From Pseudomonas sp. RIT-PI-r (lineage in GTDB: Bacteria > Pseudomonadota > Gammaproteobacteria > Pseudomonadales > Pseudomonadaceae): a stretch of 64,000 nt of DNA. Below, piece by piece: positions 33,380-40,874 of this stretch. Positions within the stretch are counted from its first letter, which is position 1. The number at the start of each line of letters is the position of its first letter. A program made the translations under genes and the position numbers. Where the stretch lies: positions 290,748 through 354,747 of the forward strand of contig NZ_LIGE01000037.1 of assembly GCF_001297015.1 (NCBI RefSeq), in the 5' to 3' direction. The notes beneath the pieces were generated by a model, which made no database searches, had not been told where the DNA came from, and was given only the letters and a program-made list of their open reading frames with translations.

Positions 33380-36300
33380 TCACGGATCTACGGGCGGCCA
33401 AGGTTGACCGGATGCAAGATCAGGGTGACGAGGTTCACCCGTCGGCCTGCCATGTTCCAGCCGCCATTCTTCGATTTGGCCGAGAAGCACGAATGCAGAC
33501 TTGCGTCGTTTATCGTCCTCAATTGCCATTCTGAACAGCAGAACACGCAGTTCATTTGAAGCGCGTGCTTGTTGCGTGAAGACGTTGGAGTTTTGCCCAT
33601 AGGGCTGACGCTCAACGAATGCGCTTTCAAGCTGGTACCAAATACCCTGTGGAATCGGTGATGGCTGGGTATCATCGATCAAATTCATATTTGCGATATC
33701 GGCTTCAGGTGTGCGTAGCCTGCTCATCACCATTGAAAGGACGTGCCGATAGGGATCAGGTAGATCTCGTTCACACAAATTCCGTAGATAATCGGCCACC
33801 TCAGGCTTGCGCTGGGCCAACTCCACCAGTCGCATGACCAGCGTGTCGCCGCAGTAATGACGCGTCAGTGGGATGCCGTGAATATCTGGATCTACAAACC
33901 CCAGCAGCAACTCCTGCGTCCGTGACGTGTCGAGTACCGCAAAGGCATTGAAAAAATCGTCCTCGCACTGAGCGAACGTAGGCGCATCGGACGCAAGCTC
34001 GTACAGGAAATCAGCGGCAGCATCTGATCGACTTTCACCCAGAGCAGTGACAAGCTCCCCGAGTTCAGCTCCCCGGAATTGCCACTTACCGAGCATCTCT
34101 CGCATTTTGGAAATGCCGGCATGTGGATCGTTGGCGAACGGGCATATCGTAAGGATACGACGCATCAGAGACCTGTCTGCATCCTGCACCCATTTCTCCG
34201 TGCGCTCTACGATGGAATCGACAAGTGCGAAAACAGTGCACGTAGGCAAGCCCACACCCGCCATCAACAGACGCTCGACGACATCGAGACAATTGTAGTG
34301 GTCCCACTGACCGGGCTTAGCAATCACGTCGAGCACAACTGACGCGTAGCCGACGCCATCAATTGCGGCAAGCGCCATTGCGAGATCTGTCGGCCCTGTG
34401 CTTGCTTTCCCGTCTGTGCTCCGCTCTCGCGTGCGCTTGATTTCGGCATCAAGTGCACTGGCAAATCGCAGGCGCCGCTGATTATCACCCGGATGCGGAA
34501 TGCGACCTTCACGTGCGGCCCACATCAAGTCATAGCGGAAAGTCCGGTTGGAGAAACGCTTCGTTTTCGGTAAGAAGTCGCGCGCCATCGCAGCGGCGGC
34601 TTCGGAGCGGTATTCCGACTCGGAGAGCAGATCAATGAGAACTTGCTCAGCACCGGACGCGTCGAGCTGCAAGATGGCATCTATATTCCATCTGGCGTAG
34701 CTCATAGATCCACCATTTCCAAGAGGGCTGCGGTCGCCGGCTATATGCGCGGCTCGACCGCGGCGAACACGCTCAATGTCAGCGCGGATGAGCCGCACGA
34801 GATCCGCCATGTCTTCAGGTATTCCAGCTTGGGCGATCGACGAGGCGAAGTTGGATTTTTCCCCGCCGTTGAAGTCGTCTTGGCGCAGGACAACATCGAC
34901 GTTGCTTTTCAGGTAGGTATGAAGCTGTGTTCTCAGTTCCCCGTCCGCAATTTGAAGTGGTTCCATTTCCGATCTGGCAACCTTGCTTAGCAGGCCAGCC
35001 GCGACCTTGATGTCGAGCGGATCACCGCTTGCGACGGACGAGAGAATGCCTGCCGCTGCGAGGTCGCCGGGTAGGTGGCGAAATAGGGCTTCTAATTGCC
35101 GAGTCACCTGCCACTCGAGGTGGTGTTGCACGTCAGGCTCTCCGTCCACCTGACGACGCAACTCGCGTAATTTCGCAAAAACCCGCGCCGCAAGTTTCGC
35201 ATCTGCAACTTTGGCAACGATGGAAATGATGCCCCCGAAGCTGACTTTCCCAAGATCTTCTGTCTCGAGGCGTTGCAGGTACTTCTCGACGAGGCTGTCG
35301 GGAATGACAGGCGCAAACGACAACCAATCCTCGTGCTCGTGGAGACCGCGTTCGGCGATTTGGACGGTCATCCATTCGCTCAGCCAAACGGGATCGGTCT
35401 TAAGCAGATGTTCCAGCGCCGGCCGTATATAGTGCAGGCCGAAATTGCGTATGTCGCCAATGGACAGAGCAGCCAGTGCCCCCCTGATGACGTCTTCCAA
35501 ATTTGTCTGGCCAAAACCAATCAAATCAACAGCGACTCGCAGGCGCGCAGGATGGTCCTGGGAGTTCGCGATGAATTTACTCATCGACGCAATGGTCTTG
35601 AGCCTGAGTGCATCGGGCATGCGGTCCGCGTTTTGGAGAGCGACCTCGTCGAATGTCTGTTCATCCATCGACTCCAGGACGCGAACCAATGCGTCGCTAG
35701 ACCCGGTCCACATGAGCCCGGAGACAGCTGCCTTCTTCACCGCAACGCTTTTATCTTCGGCAGCGAGGGTCGAGATCTCGTCATCAACACGATGATGTAA
35801 CAACTCGGAGACAAAATCCGCGCGCACCTCCTCGCTCCATCCACGCGCCAGCTCCTGCCAATTTACTCCTAACGATGATACTTGAATGTCCGGCCAGAGC
35901 CGGTACGTGTGGAGCCGCGTCTGTTGGTCTTGTTCCGTTAGCAGAGGCACGATGAGGTCACTGAAGTCGTCCGAGCCGGTAGCGAGCAAGGCAGCAGTGG
36001 CGTAATGCCGAAAACTGCCGCCACGGGTGGCATAGAGGCCGCGAAGATGCTCGCCGACGACTGCGCGAACTTCATTCCATACGGCCCCGCCGCATAACTG
36101 CGCAAGCTCGGCGGCGAATACCGGGTCGACGGAGAGAGCCATCTTCACCAGCTTCACACCTGCACTGATGTTTCTCAATTCGCTTTTGTTGTCGGCGGCC
36201 TCATCGGCAATCGTCTCGGCAATCATGCGCAACGATTCAGCCCAGGCCGGAACATTCACATACTTGGCTATAAAATTGGCGGTCGCATCGACTTCATCGC

Positions 36301-37885
36301 TCAGCGAGTTGAGAAGCAATCCACGTAAATCAAGTGCAGCGTAATATTCCTGAAGCTGCTGGTGCTCAAATTGAAACGATGTCAGCGGATAATCAACGCG
36401 CTCTAAGATGTGATGAGCTGTGAGCGTCGCGAGAACCGCCGGTGCTCCCACTGGCTCAATCTGCCCATGGAGAGCAAGGTCTCGGACGACGGCAGCAACG
36501 ACTGTCCGTGTGTCAGCCTCGAGCAATGTCGTCGCGCCGATGCGAGTCATCTCAGTTGCGATAGCTTTTAAGTAATCCTGTTGCCGGCCAAAGATAGGTG
36601 CCGTTTGAAGCGCATTCCTGTGTTCGTCACGCTGTTCTTGCAATAAGAGAACTTGATCTAGAATTCCGATTTTCGTGGAGGGAATTTCGACGCCGGCTTC
36701 AAACAGCGAAGTGACTTCAGAGAGAATAAATGGCGTACGGGTCAATTCATCTAGCGACGAATCAGCATCGATGCGGGCGCGGAGCTGAGCGTCTTTCTCG
36801 CCAAGGCGTTCCGCTAGGTAAGCCGCACGCTGCGTACGCCGCAGACGCGACAATCGCAGCCGTAACGCACCAGGGAGTGGTGGTGTTAAATGGTGCGTGC
36901 GTGTTGCGACTATGATGCCCGCGCTCGGAAAGTCCCGTTCGAGTTCACGAAGCGCGTCGTTCGCCCGAGAAGAATTCGACTCCGCAATTTCATTCCACCC
37001 GTTCAACAAGAACAGCAAGGGTTCTGTTTGCTGTACGCGCGCGAGGTCGGTGGCCGAGAGACCTTCGGCCTGGAACGCAGGCATGCCTGCAATGTATTCT
37101 AGAATTCCCCGGTGCGATGACGTCCAGGCAGGAAGTTCAACGATAAGCGGTGTACCGACAGTGCGTGCGAGCTGCGCTAGTCGAACAAGTGTCGTGGTTT
37201 TTCCGCGACCTGCCGGCCCCTCGAGAACGATGCGACCGCTCTGCATCAGCGCCAGATCTATTTGTTCAAGCGAGAGCATATCCGCAGACTTCGCACCGTT
37301 CGTTTCAAGCCGCACGGCAGTCAGATCAATGAGCGGATGCCCTTTTGTCTTAGATGTCCAAGCCCGAGTGACAGTAGTGGCTGCGCGCCTTGTTCTTTCA
37401 ATGAGGTCAGCGACCTGTGGTTCGGCATCAATCCCGAGGTTGAGGAAGCTCGCACGGAGTGAAGCATTCTCCGGCATCATCATCTGCGTAATAATCTCTT
37501 CGCGCTCGATGATGTGAAGTTCTACACCTTGGTTTTTCTGAATTGCCTCTTCCCACCTCCTTCGGTCAGCGTTACCGACTTTGGCGGACGTCACGAAGAG
37601 TAGCTTTCCGAGGTCAGGGAAATTCTTCTTGGCGGTCTCTGCGTCGTCAGAAATCTTCTTCAGCGTTGGTGTGATGGAAGCGGCTAGCCCCTTGCCGACA
37701 GAATCTGGCGTCAGACTCGCGCTCGCGTATGCATCAAGACCAAAATCCTTCTTCCTCTGGCGGGCGATGAGTTCAGGCCAGAGCTTCTTGCCGAGTACTA
37801 TTGCCAGCCCCTGAAAACGCATACCCTCCTCTTGCGAAGCGATTTCATCGAGTGCCCTTTCGATGTCAGTTCTCAAGACCGTCAT
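33380..37885 (-). CDS. STAND/NACHT-type NTPase with N-terminal nuclease-like domain (candidate anti-phage sensor)
   Basis: 1501 residues from ATG at 37885 (MTVLRTDIERALDEIASQEE). Domains: ~1-150, a PD-(D/E)XK/Mrr-like fold pattern (FGLDAYAS, KLLFVTSAKV, VELHIIEREEIITQM); a clear E-x-K motif is not seen after GLDAYAS, so activity is uncertain. NTPase ~200-450 with Walker A GPAGRGKTT (223-231), Walker B-like LLFLLNGWNEI (290-300) and VATRTHHL. The ~550-1460 remainder is helical HEAT/TPR-like. This effector-STAND-sensor order is that of Avs-type defence proteins. An in-frame start at 37972 exists; neither has a strong ribosome site. Placed between replication genes and attR, where P4-like elements carry defence cargo. 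Confidence 0.8.
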   Translation of the reverse strand: MTVLRTDIERALDEIASQEEGMRFQGLAIVLGKKLWPELIARQRKKDFGLDAYASASLTPDSVGKGLAASITPTLKKISDDAETAKKNFPDLGKLLFVTSAKVGNADRRRWEEAIQKNQGVELHIIEREEIITQMMMPENASLRASFLNLGIDAEPQVADLIERTRRAATTVTRAWTSKTKGHPLIDLTAVRLETNGAKSADMLSLEQIDLALMQSGRIVLEGPAGRGKTTTLVRLAQLARTVGTPLIVELPAWTSSHRGILEYIAGMPAFQAEGLSATDLARVQQTEPLLFLLNGWNEIAESNSSRANDALRELERDFPSAGIIVATRTHHLTPPLPGALRLRLSRLRRTQRAAYLAERLGEKDAQLRARIDADSSLDELTRTPFILSEVTSLFEAGVEIPSTKIGILDQVLLLQEQRDEHRNALQTAPIFGRQQDYLKAIATEMTRIGATTLLEADTRTVVAAVVRDLALHGQIEPVGAPAVLATLTAHHILERVDYPLTSFQFEHQQLQEYYAALDLRGLLLNSLSDEVDATANFIAKYVNVPAWAESLRMIAETIADEAADNKSELRNISAGVKLVKMALSVDPVFAAELAQLCGGAVWNEVRAVVGEHLRGLYATRGGSFRHYATAALLATGSDDFSDLIVPLLTEQDQQTRLHTYRLWPDIQVSSLGVNWQELARGWSEEVRADFVSELLHHRVDDEISTLAAEDKSVAVKKAAVSGLMWTGSSDALVRVLESMDEQTFDEVALQNADRMPDALRLKTIASMSKFIANSQDHPARLRVAVDLIGFGQTNLEDVIRGALAALSIGDIRNFGLHYIRPALEHLLKTDPVWLSEWMTVQIAERGLHEHEDWLSFAPVIPDSLVEKYLQRLETEDLGKVSFGGIISIVAKVADAKLAARVFAKLRELRRQVDGEPDVQHHLEWQVTRQLEALFRHLPGDLAAAGILSSVASGDPLDIKVAAGLLSKVARSEMEPLQIADGELRTQLHTYLKSNVDVVLRQDDFNGGEKSNFASSIAQAGIPEDMADLVRLIRADIERVRRGRAAHIAGDRSPLGNGGSMSYARWNIDAILQLDASGAEQVLIDLLSESEYRSEAAAAMARDFLPKTKRFSNRTFRYDLMWAAREGRIPHPGDNQRRLRFASALDAEIKRTRERSTDGKASTGPTDLAMALAAIDGVGYASVVLDVIAKPGQWDHYNCLDVVERLLMAGVGLPTCTVFALVDSIVERTEKWVQDADRSLMRRILTICPFANDPHAGISKMREMLGKWQFRGAELGELVTALGESRSDAAADFLYELASDAPTFAQCEDDFFNAFAVLDTSRTQELLLGFVDPDIHGIPLTRHYCGDTLVMRLVELAQRKPEVADYLRNLCERDLPDPYRHVLSMVMSRLRTPEADIANMNLIDDTQPSPIPQGIWYQLESAFVERQPYGQNSNVFTQQARASNELRVLLFRMAIEDDKRRKSAFVLLGQIEEWRLEHGRPTGEPRHPDLASGQPWPPVDP

Positions 37886-38116
37886 TGGTTGACCGCGCTG
37901 CAGTTGAAGGAATGTGCGAGGAATATGCCACGGTTCACCCGCACGTTCCACGTGCCCGGCATGCCATTGCAATCACGCGTACCTTTCTGCATACCGTGAA
38001 AATCACTCAAGTGATCGACCGCGTTAGCGGGGAGCATTCTTTGGCGAACCTCGATCCTTAGCAGACAGCAAACCTCGAGCTCGGAGGATTCTTAGCACCA
38101 TCGGCTGGCTAAAAAC

Positions 38117-38239
38117 GTTACACCTATGAGGAGTTGTTACACTGAACACAAAGAAAGCCAACACTTAGTGTAACGCCTATTTTACCCTTTAAATTCAACA
38201 GGTTATAGATAGTCATTACACCCGTAACACGTGTTACAC
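38117..38239. repeat. Cluster of GTGTWAC motifs, right side
   Basis: GTTACAC at 38117 and 38136, GTGTAAC at 38168, GTAACAC at 38224 and the palindrome GTGTTACAC at 38231-38239. Mirrors the cluster at 24635-24756 near the other end of the element. Confidence 0.65.
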
Positions 38240-38310
38240 GACATTTGGGAGGTATATGTCCCCACCCCCCATTAGCAACGTGTTCCGTCAGCGCTGAAAC
38301 CCCAGCAGGT

Positions 38311-38360
38311 ACCGGGGCCCCTGAGGCTTCGAGACACATACGGGGTCGGAAACCCGCCGG
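38311..38360 (+). repeat. 50-bp repeat unit A
   Basis: Has the form CCGGGG-CCCTGA-16 nt-ACGGGG-AAACCCGC. Unit B (38453-38502) repeats it directly at identical internal spacing; unit C (38692-38741) is inverted. The central CCC and GGG blocks can pair in each unit. Confidence 0.75.
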
Positions 38361-38389
38361 ACTTTGTTAGCGGACAGATGCCCAGCTTA

Positions 38390-38424
38390 GTGAACAGGTG
38401 AACCGGGTGAACAGACAGTTCACC
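38390..38424 (+). other. Iteron array 1 of a P4-like origin
   Basis: GTGAACAG, GTGAACCGG, GTGAACAG in tandem, then an inverted GTTCACC. The motif is close to the GGTGAACA type I iterons recognised by P4 alpha. Lies between repeat units A and B. Confidence 0.65.
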
Positions 38425-38452
38425 AGTGCAATTGCACAAGCTGCTGAGAGTC

Positions 38453-38502
38453 GCCGGGGACCCTGAGCACTTCTGAATGACACGGGGCATAAAACCCGCG
38501 TG
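38453..38502 (+). repeat. 50-bp repeat unit B
   Basis: Direct copy of unit A 142 bp downstream, about two-thirds identical, with the same spacing of CCGGGGACCCTGA and ACGGGG...AAACCCGC blocks. Confidence 0.75.
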
Positions 38503-38531
38503 ATCTTGGCAGTGGCTGATTTTTTTACATT

Positions 38532-38557
38532 GGTTGACAGGCTGACTCGGTTGACAG
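38532..38557 (+). other. Degenerate iteron array 2
   Basis: GGTTGACAG, GCTGACTC, GGTTGACAG in the same register after unit B as array 1 has after unit A, giving a tandem ~142-bp composite repeat like the P4 crr. Confidence 0.5.
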
Positions 38558-38583
38558 CCCAAGGTGTCCATAATCATCAACAC

Positions 38584-38622
38584 AAAAGGCCATCGTTACC
38601 GATGCGGTAACGATGGCCTTTT
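38584..38622. terminator. Very strong 18-bp bidirectional terminator hairpin
   Basis: AAAAGGCCATCGTTACCG and its perfect complement with only a 3-nt loop, followed by more T residues. Separates the origin-like region from the right-end genes. Confidence 0.85.
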
Positions 38623-38691
38623 TTCAGCAGATTTCTTTCGATTTCAATGCCTGAAATTTCAGTAACTTTGGAAACCTTCCACTAATGCAGT

Positions 38692-38741
38692 CCCGCGGGT
38701 TTCCGACCCCGTATCCTCAGGATATCGTCAGGGTCCCCAGC
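38692..38741 (-). repeat. 50-bp repeat unit C (inverted)
   Basis: Reverse complement of the unit A/B pattern; shares an exact 19-bp block with unit A (ACGGGGTCGGAAACCCGC plus one base). Lies ~30 bp before the 83-residue gene at 38773. Confidence 0.75.
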
Positions 38742-38772
38742 GCCTTTTTCTGTAACCCACCCGAGATCTCAG

Positions 38773-39024
38773 ATGAGTAACCTCCAGAAGCTAATCGCAG
38801 ATGCCCAGTCCGGCTCATCCTTTCAGGAAAAAATCTCTGATGACGGTTGGCAGGCAATCGCTAAGCAATGTGGCGCCCCCGAGATCGAAGAGATCGAACA
38901 GCGTATTGCCAGGTTACGTGCAGAGCTGGAAACGGTTGAGGAGTGGGACGGAGATACCCAAGATGACATACATCTCGCGATTTCCAGATTTACCCGATTA
39001 CTGAGGTCCGCGAAAGCACGGTAA
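38773..39024 (+). CDS. Hypothetical protein, 83 residues
   Basis: MSNLQKLIADAQSGSSFQEK..., acidic and helical with a short coiled-coil segment (IEEIEQRIARLRAELETVEEW). Not recognised. Followed 2 bp later by a TTG-started gene, so they may form a pair. Confidence 0.6.
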   Translation: MSNLQKLIADAQSGSSFQEKISDDGWQAIAKQCGAPEIEEIEQRIARLRAELETVEEWDGDTQDDIHLAISRFTRLLRSAKAR

Positions 39025-39026
39025 CG

Positions 39027-39428
39027 TTGCTGCCAGCGACAGAACCAAAAGGATTGAACATCAATAAATTCCTCGTAGGATTCACCTACCACGAGCCAGA
39101 ACGGTGGGCCTTGTTTCAAAAAGGCATCATTGAAGACTGCGAGTCATCCACAGGTATTTACGTCGCGGCCTCCACTGCAGGTAAAGCAATTGCATGGGCA
39201 GAGCGTATTGCTGAGGAACTCCTGCGGGCATCCAACTCAGACCCTAAGCTTGACTGGAAGTCGTTGGGTTACGAGTGCTGGGCCGTGGACGATCCGAGCG
39301 ACTCCGACTGGAGTCATTGCCTCGCCTTTTTTCAATCCGTCGAGGTCGGCGTTTTCCCAGATTTTGTGAATATGGGTGCGAGTGCGTACGGAAAGTGGGC
39401 CGAGGACCATGGGGTTTTTCCTACTTAA
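39027..39428 (+). CDS. Hypothetical protein, 133 residues
   Basis: Starts at TTG 39027 directly after the preceding TAA. Contains FLVGFTYHEPERWALFQKGIIEDCESSTGIYVAASTAGKAIAWAERIAEELLRA and an acidic WAVDDPSDSDWSHCLAFF. Not recognised; compact soluble protein. Pairing with the 83-residue gene suggests a shared role. Confidence 0.6.
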   Translation: MLPATEPKGLNINKFLVGFTYHEPERWALFQKGIIEDCESSTGIYVAASTAGKAIAWAERIAEELLRASNSDPKLDWKSLGYECWAVDDPSDSDWSHCLAFFQSVEVGVFPDFVNMGASAYGKWAEDHGVFPT

Positions 39429-39502
39429 TCCTGCAAGCCCCGGTAACGCCTTCACTCAACAGCTGATTTCCCCAGCAGCGCATACCTTCAGTTGGAGTAT
39501 GT

Positions 39503-39709
39503 ATGACCCCAGAATGGATCGGTCGCGGCAAAACCGTCGCACAGTTGATACAAGAACTTCGCTCTTTCGAGGATCAGAGTCTGGAGGTCCGCATTTCCAT
39601 TGATGGGGGCGAATCCTCACAGCCTATTTCTCTTGTTACGAAGAAAGGAGGATATGCCGTGCTCGAGAATCACCAGGACACGCCCACAATCGTTCGTCAC
39701 GGAGGCTAA
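39503..39709 (+). CDS. Hypothetical protein, 68 residues
   Basis: MTPEWIGRGKTVAQLIQELR followed by a beta-rich part (LEVRISIDGGESSQPISLVTKKGGYAVLEN). Resembles small phage-island proteins of the 'QLI-EL' type but no function can be named. Last gene before attR. Confidence 0.6.
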   Translation: MTPEWIGRGKTVAQLIQELRSFEDQSLEVRISIDGGESSQPISLVTKKGGYAVLENHQDTPTIVRHGG

Positions 39710-39974
39710 CGACCGGGCGTTTCAGAGAGCGACAAAGTAAGCGGCGCGATGCACCCTGTATGCCCACGTGTGTGCCTAACCAAACCACGGCAGGTCGCCC
39801 CCTTATAAACCGGGCCTCACAGGCTCCAGTTCAAACGACGCTTGGTCTATCGAAAGGTTTGCATGGCACCCTATGGACTATTCATACTAAGCCCAGCAAA
39901 AGAGACCATGTATCCCTACATGTATCCCGAAATAGCAAACCTCTCTGGAGGCCTTGAGTTTACTGGAACACTAC
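39710..39974. other. Right-end non-coding segment with integrase arm-type sites
   Basis: No convincing gene. Two ATGTATCCC copies 12 bp apart (39908-39916, 39920-39928) match the TGTATCCC cluster before the integrase and lie ~50-65 bp inside attR. Confidence 0.55.
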
Positions 39975-39992
39975 AGTCTCCCTCGGGCACCA
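39975..39992 (+). repeat. attR core: imperfect copy of the tRNA-Leu 3' end
   Basis: AGTCTCCCTCGGGCACCA, identical to 23180-23198 except for three instead of four G residues. Marks the right boundary of the integrated element. Confidence 0.85.
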
Positions 39993-40000
39993 AAATTAAG

Positions 40001-40030
40001 AAAGGTCTTGCTTAGCAAGGCCTTTTTTTT
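40001..40030 (+). terminator. Original tRNA-Leu terminator beyond attR
   Basis: AGGTCTTGC-TTA-GCAAGGCCT stem with T8 tract, 8 bp after attR. Most likely the tRNA terminator displaced by integration. Confidence 0.8.
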
Positions 40031-40054
40031 CGTCTGCCGGAAAGTGCCTGCTGT

Positions 40055-40088
40055 TGTAGGAGCTGCCGAAGGCTGCGATCTTTTGATT
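40055..40088. repeat. Single REP (GTAGGAGCTGCC type)
   Basis: TGTAGGAGCTGCCGAAGGCT..., same family as 14052-14132; confirms return to core chromosome right of attR. Confidence 0.75.
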
Positions 40089-40127
40089 CACCGCTTCTTG
40101 GTCAACCGAAATCCCAAGGATCCCCCC

Positions 40128-40457
40128 ATGGAAACGTCACTGGAAACAGTCGCCCTTTTCTCCCTCAAACTCGCTTACGAGGAAGAAGGCCTGAGCCCGA
40201 TTTTGCGGGACGACATGGTCATGGGTGATTACCAGAAAGACATTTTCGAACTATTGGTGCGGCGTGGGGATGTCGAGACTATTCAGTTCAAGATGAACGA
40301 ATGCCTTGGCCTAGCGATGGACGCCTTGGGCGGTATCGAGAAACCGCTCGGACGCGAGTTGCACAAATTATCCGCCGAGTTCAGCGAAGCGCGTTCGCTG
40401 GAGCAGCTGGATCAGCCGCTCCTCGCGCTCAAGGGTTATTTGAAAGACATCCTGTGA
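40128..40457 (+). CDS. Hypothetical cytoplasmic protein, 109 residues
   Basis: ATG at 40128 with AAGGA 7 nt upstream. METSLETVALFSLKLAYEEE..., entirely helical, acidic. Not recognised. An ORF extension to 39954 crosses attR and the terminator and was rejected. Confidence 0.7.
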   Translation: METSLETVALFSLKLAYEEEGLSPILRDDMVMGDYQKDIFELLVRRGDVETIQFKMNECLGLAMDALGGIEKPLGRELHKLSAEFSEARSLEQLDQPLLALKGYLKDIL

Positions 40458-40469
40458 TGAGCTGAGCCG

Positions 40470-40838
40470 TTACAGCAGATGCTTGGAGATGTACTTGGAA
40501 ATCTCCACCATCGATGTCTTCCCGGAGAATTCGAATTTCACTTTCCCCAGCGACGAAAAGTAGATCTCCAGCTCTGAGTCCAGATCGAACGTTCCCGAGG
40601 TTTCCACGGAGTACGCGACGATGTTTTTGTATGGCAAGGACGTGAAATCCTTCTTGCTGCCGGTAATGCCCTGAACGTTGACTGCGATGATGCGTTTGTT
40701 GGTAAACACCACGCCATCGCGCATGGCCTTGTAGGCGTCGATCACTTCTTCACCTTCCAGCAAGAGGGAGGTAACGCGCTCGGCGTATTCATTGTTTTGC
40801 TTGAGTTTGAAGAAGCCTTTGTTGTTGAAGTCGATCAT
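40470..40838 (-). CDS. Bacterial PH-domain protein
   Basis: 122 residues of the bPH/YokE-like fold: LLLEGEEVIDAYKAMRDGVVFTNKRIIAVNVQGITGSKKDFTSLPYKNIVAYSVE. The FTNKRIIAV strand and following beta pattern are diagnostic. Cytoplasmic; role unknown. Downstream of the secreted-protein gene on the same strand. Confidence 0.85.
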   Translation of the reverse strand: MIDFNNKGFFKLKQNNEYAERVTSLLLEGEEVIDAYKAMRDGVVFTNKRIIAVNVQGITGSKKDFTSLPYKNIVAYSVETSGTFDLDSELEIYFSSLGKVKFEFSGKTSMVEISKYISKHLL

Positions 40839-40874
40839 CTGTCCATCCTCTGGTTGAATAAAAAACCCGGCAAA

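Larger units (their letters stand above)
23180..39992. mobile_element. P4-like integrative element in tRNA-Leu carrying a STAND NTPase
   Basis: A ~16.8 kb insertion bounded by the tRNA-Leu 3' end and its imperfect repeat. Seen: tyrosine integrase next to attL, AlpA-type regulator, TOPRIM/DUF927 replicase, C4/CI-like leader RNA, iteron repeats, and a cargo of DUF2971 and STAND NTPase genes. No capsid, tail, terminase or conjugation genes were recognised. Composition is uneven: the replication genes are GC-rich like the host, whereas the DUF2971 gene is AT-rich. It resembles a P4-type satellite or phage-inducible island in plan; mobility is inferred only. Confidence 0.88.

Noticed and set aside
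37886..37972. 29-residue N-terminal extension of the STAND NTPase
   Set aside because: MTVLRTDIERALDEI looks like the natural start; the extension is low in family-like sequence, although neither start has a strong ribosome site.
38311..38741. CRISPR-like array
   Set aside because: Only three diverged units, one inverted, with unequal gaps; no cas genes nearby.
23199..39992. Complete prophage
   Set aside because: No terminase, portal, capsid, tail or lysis genes were recognised, so it is called a P4-like element.
39954..40127. N-terminal extension of the 40128 gene
   Set aside because: It would translate through attR, a terminator and a REP; ATG at 40128 has a proper ribosome site.
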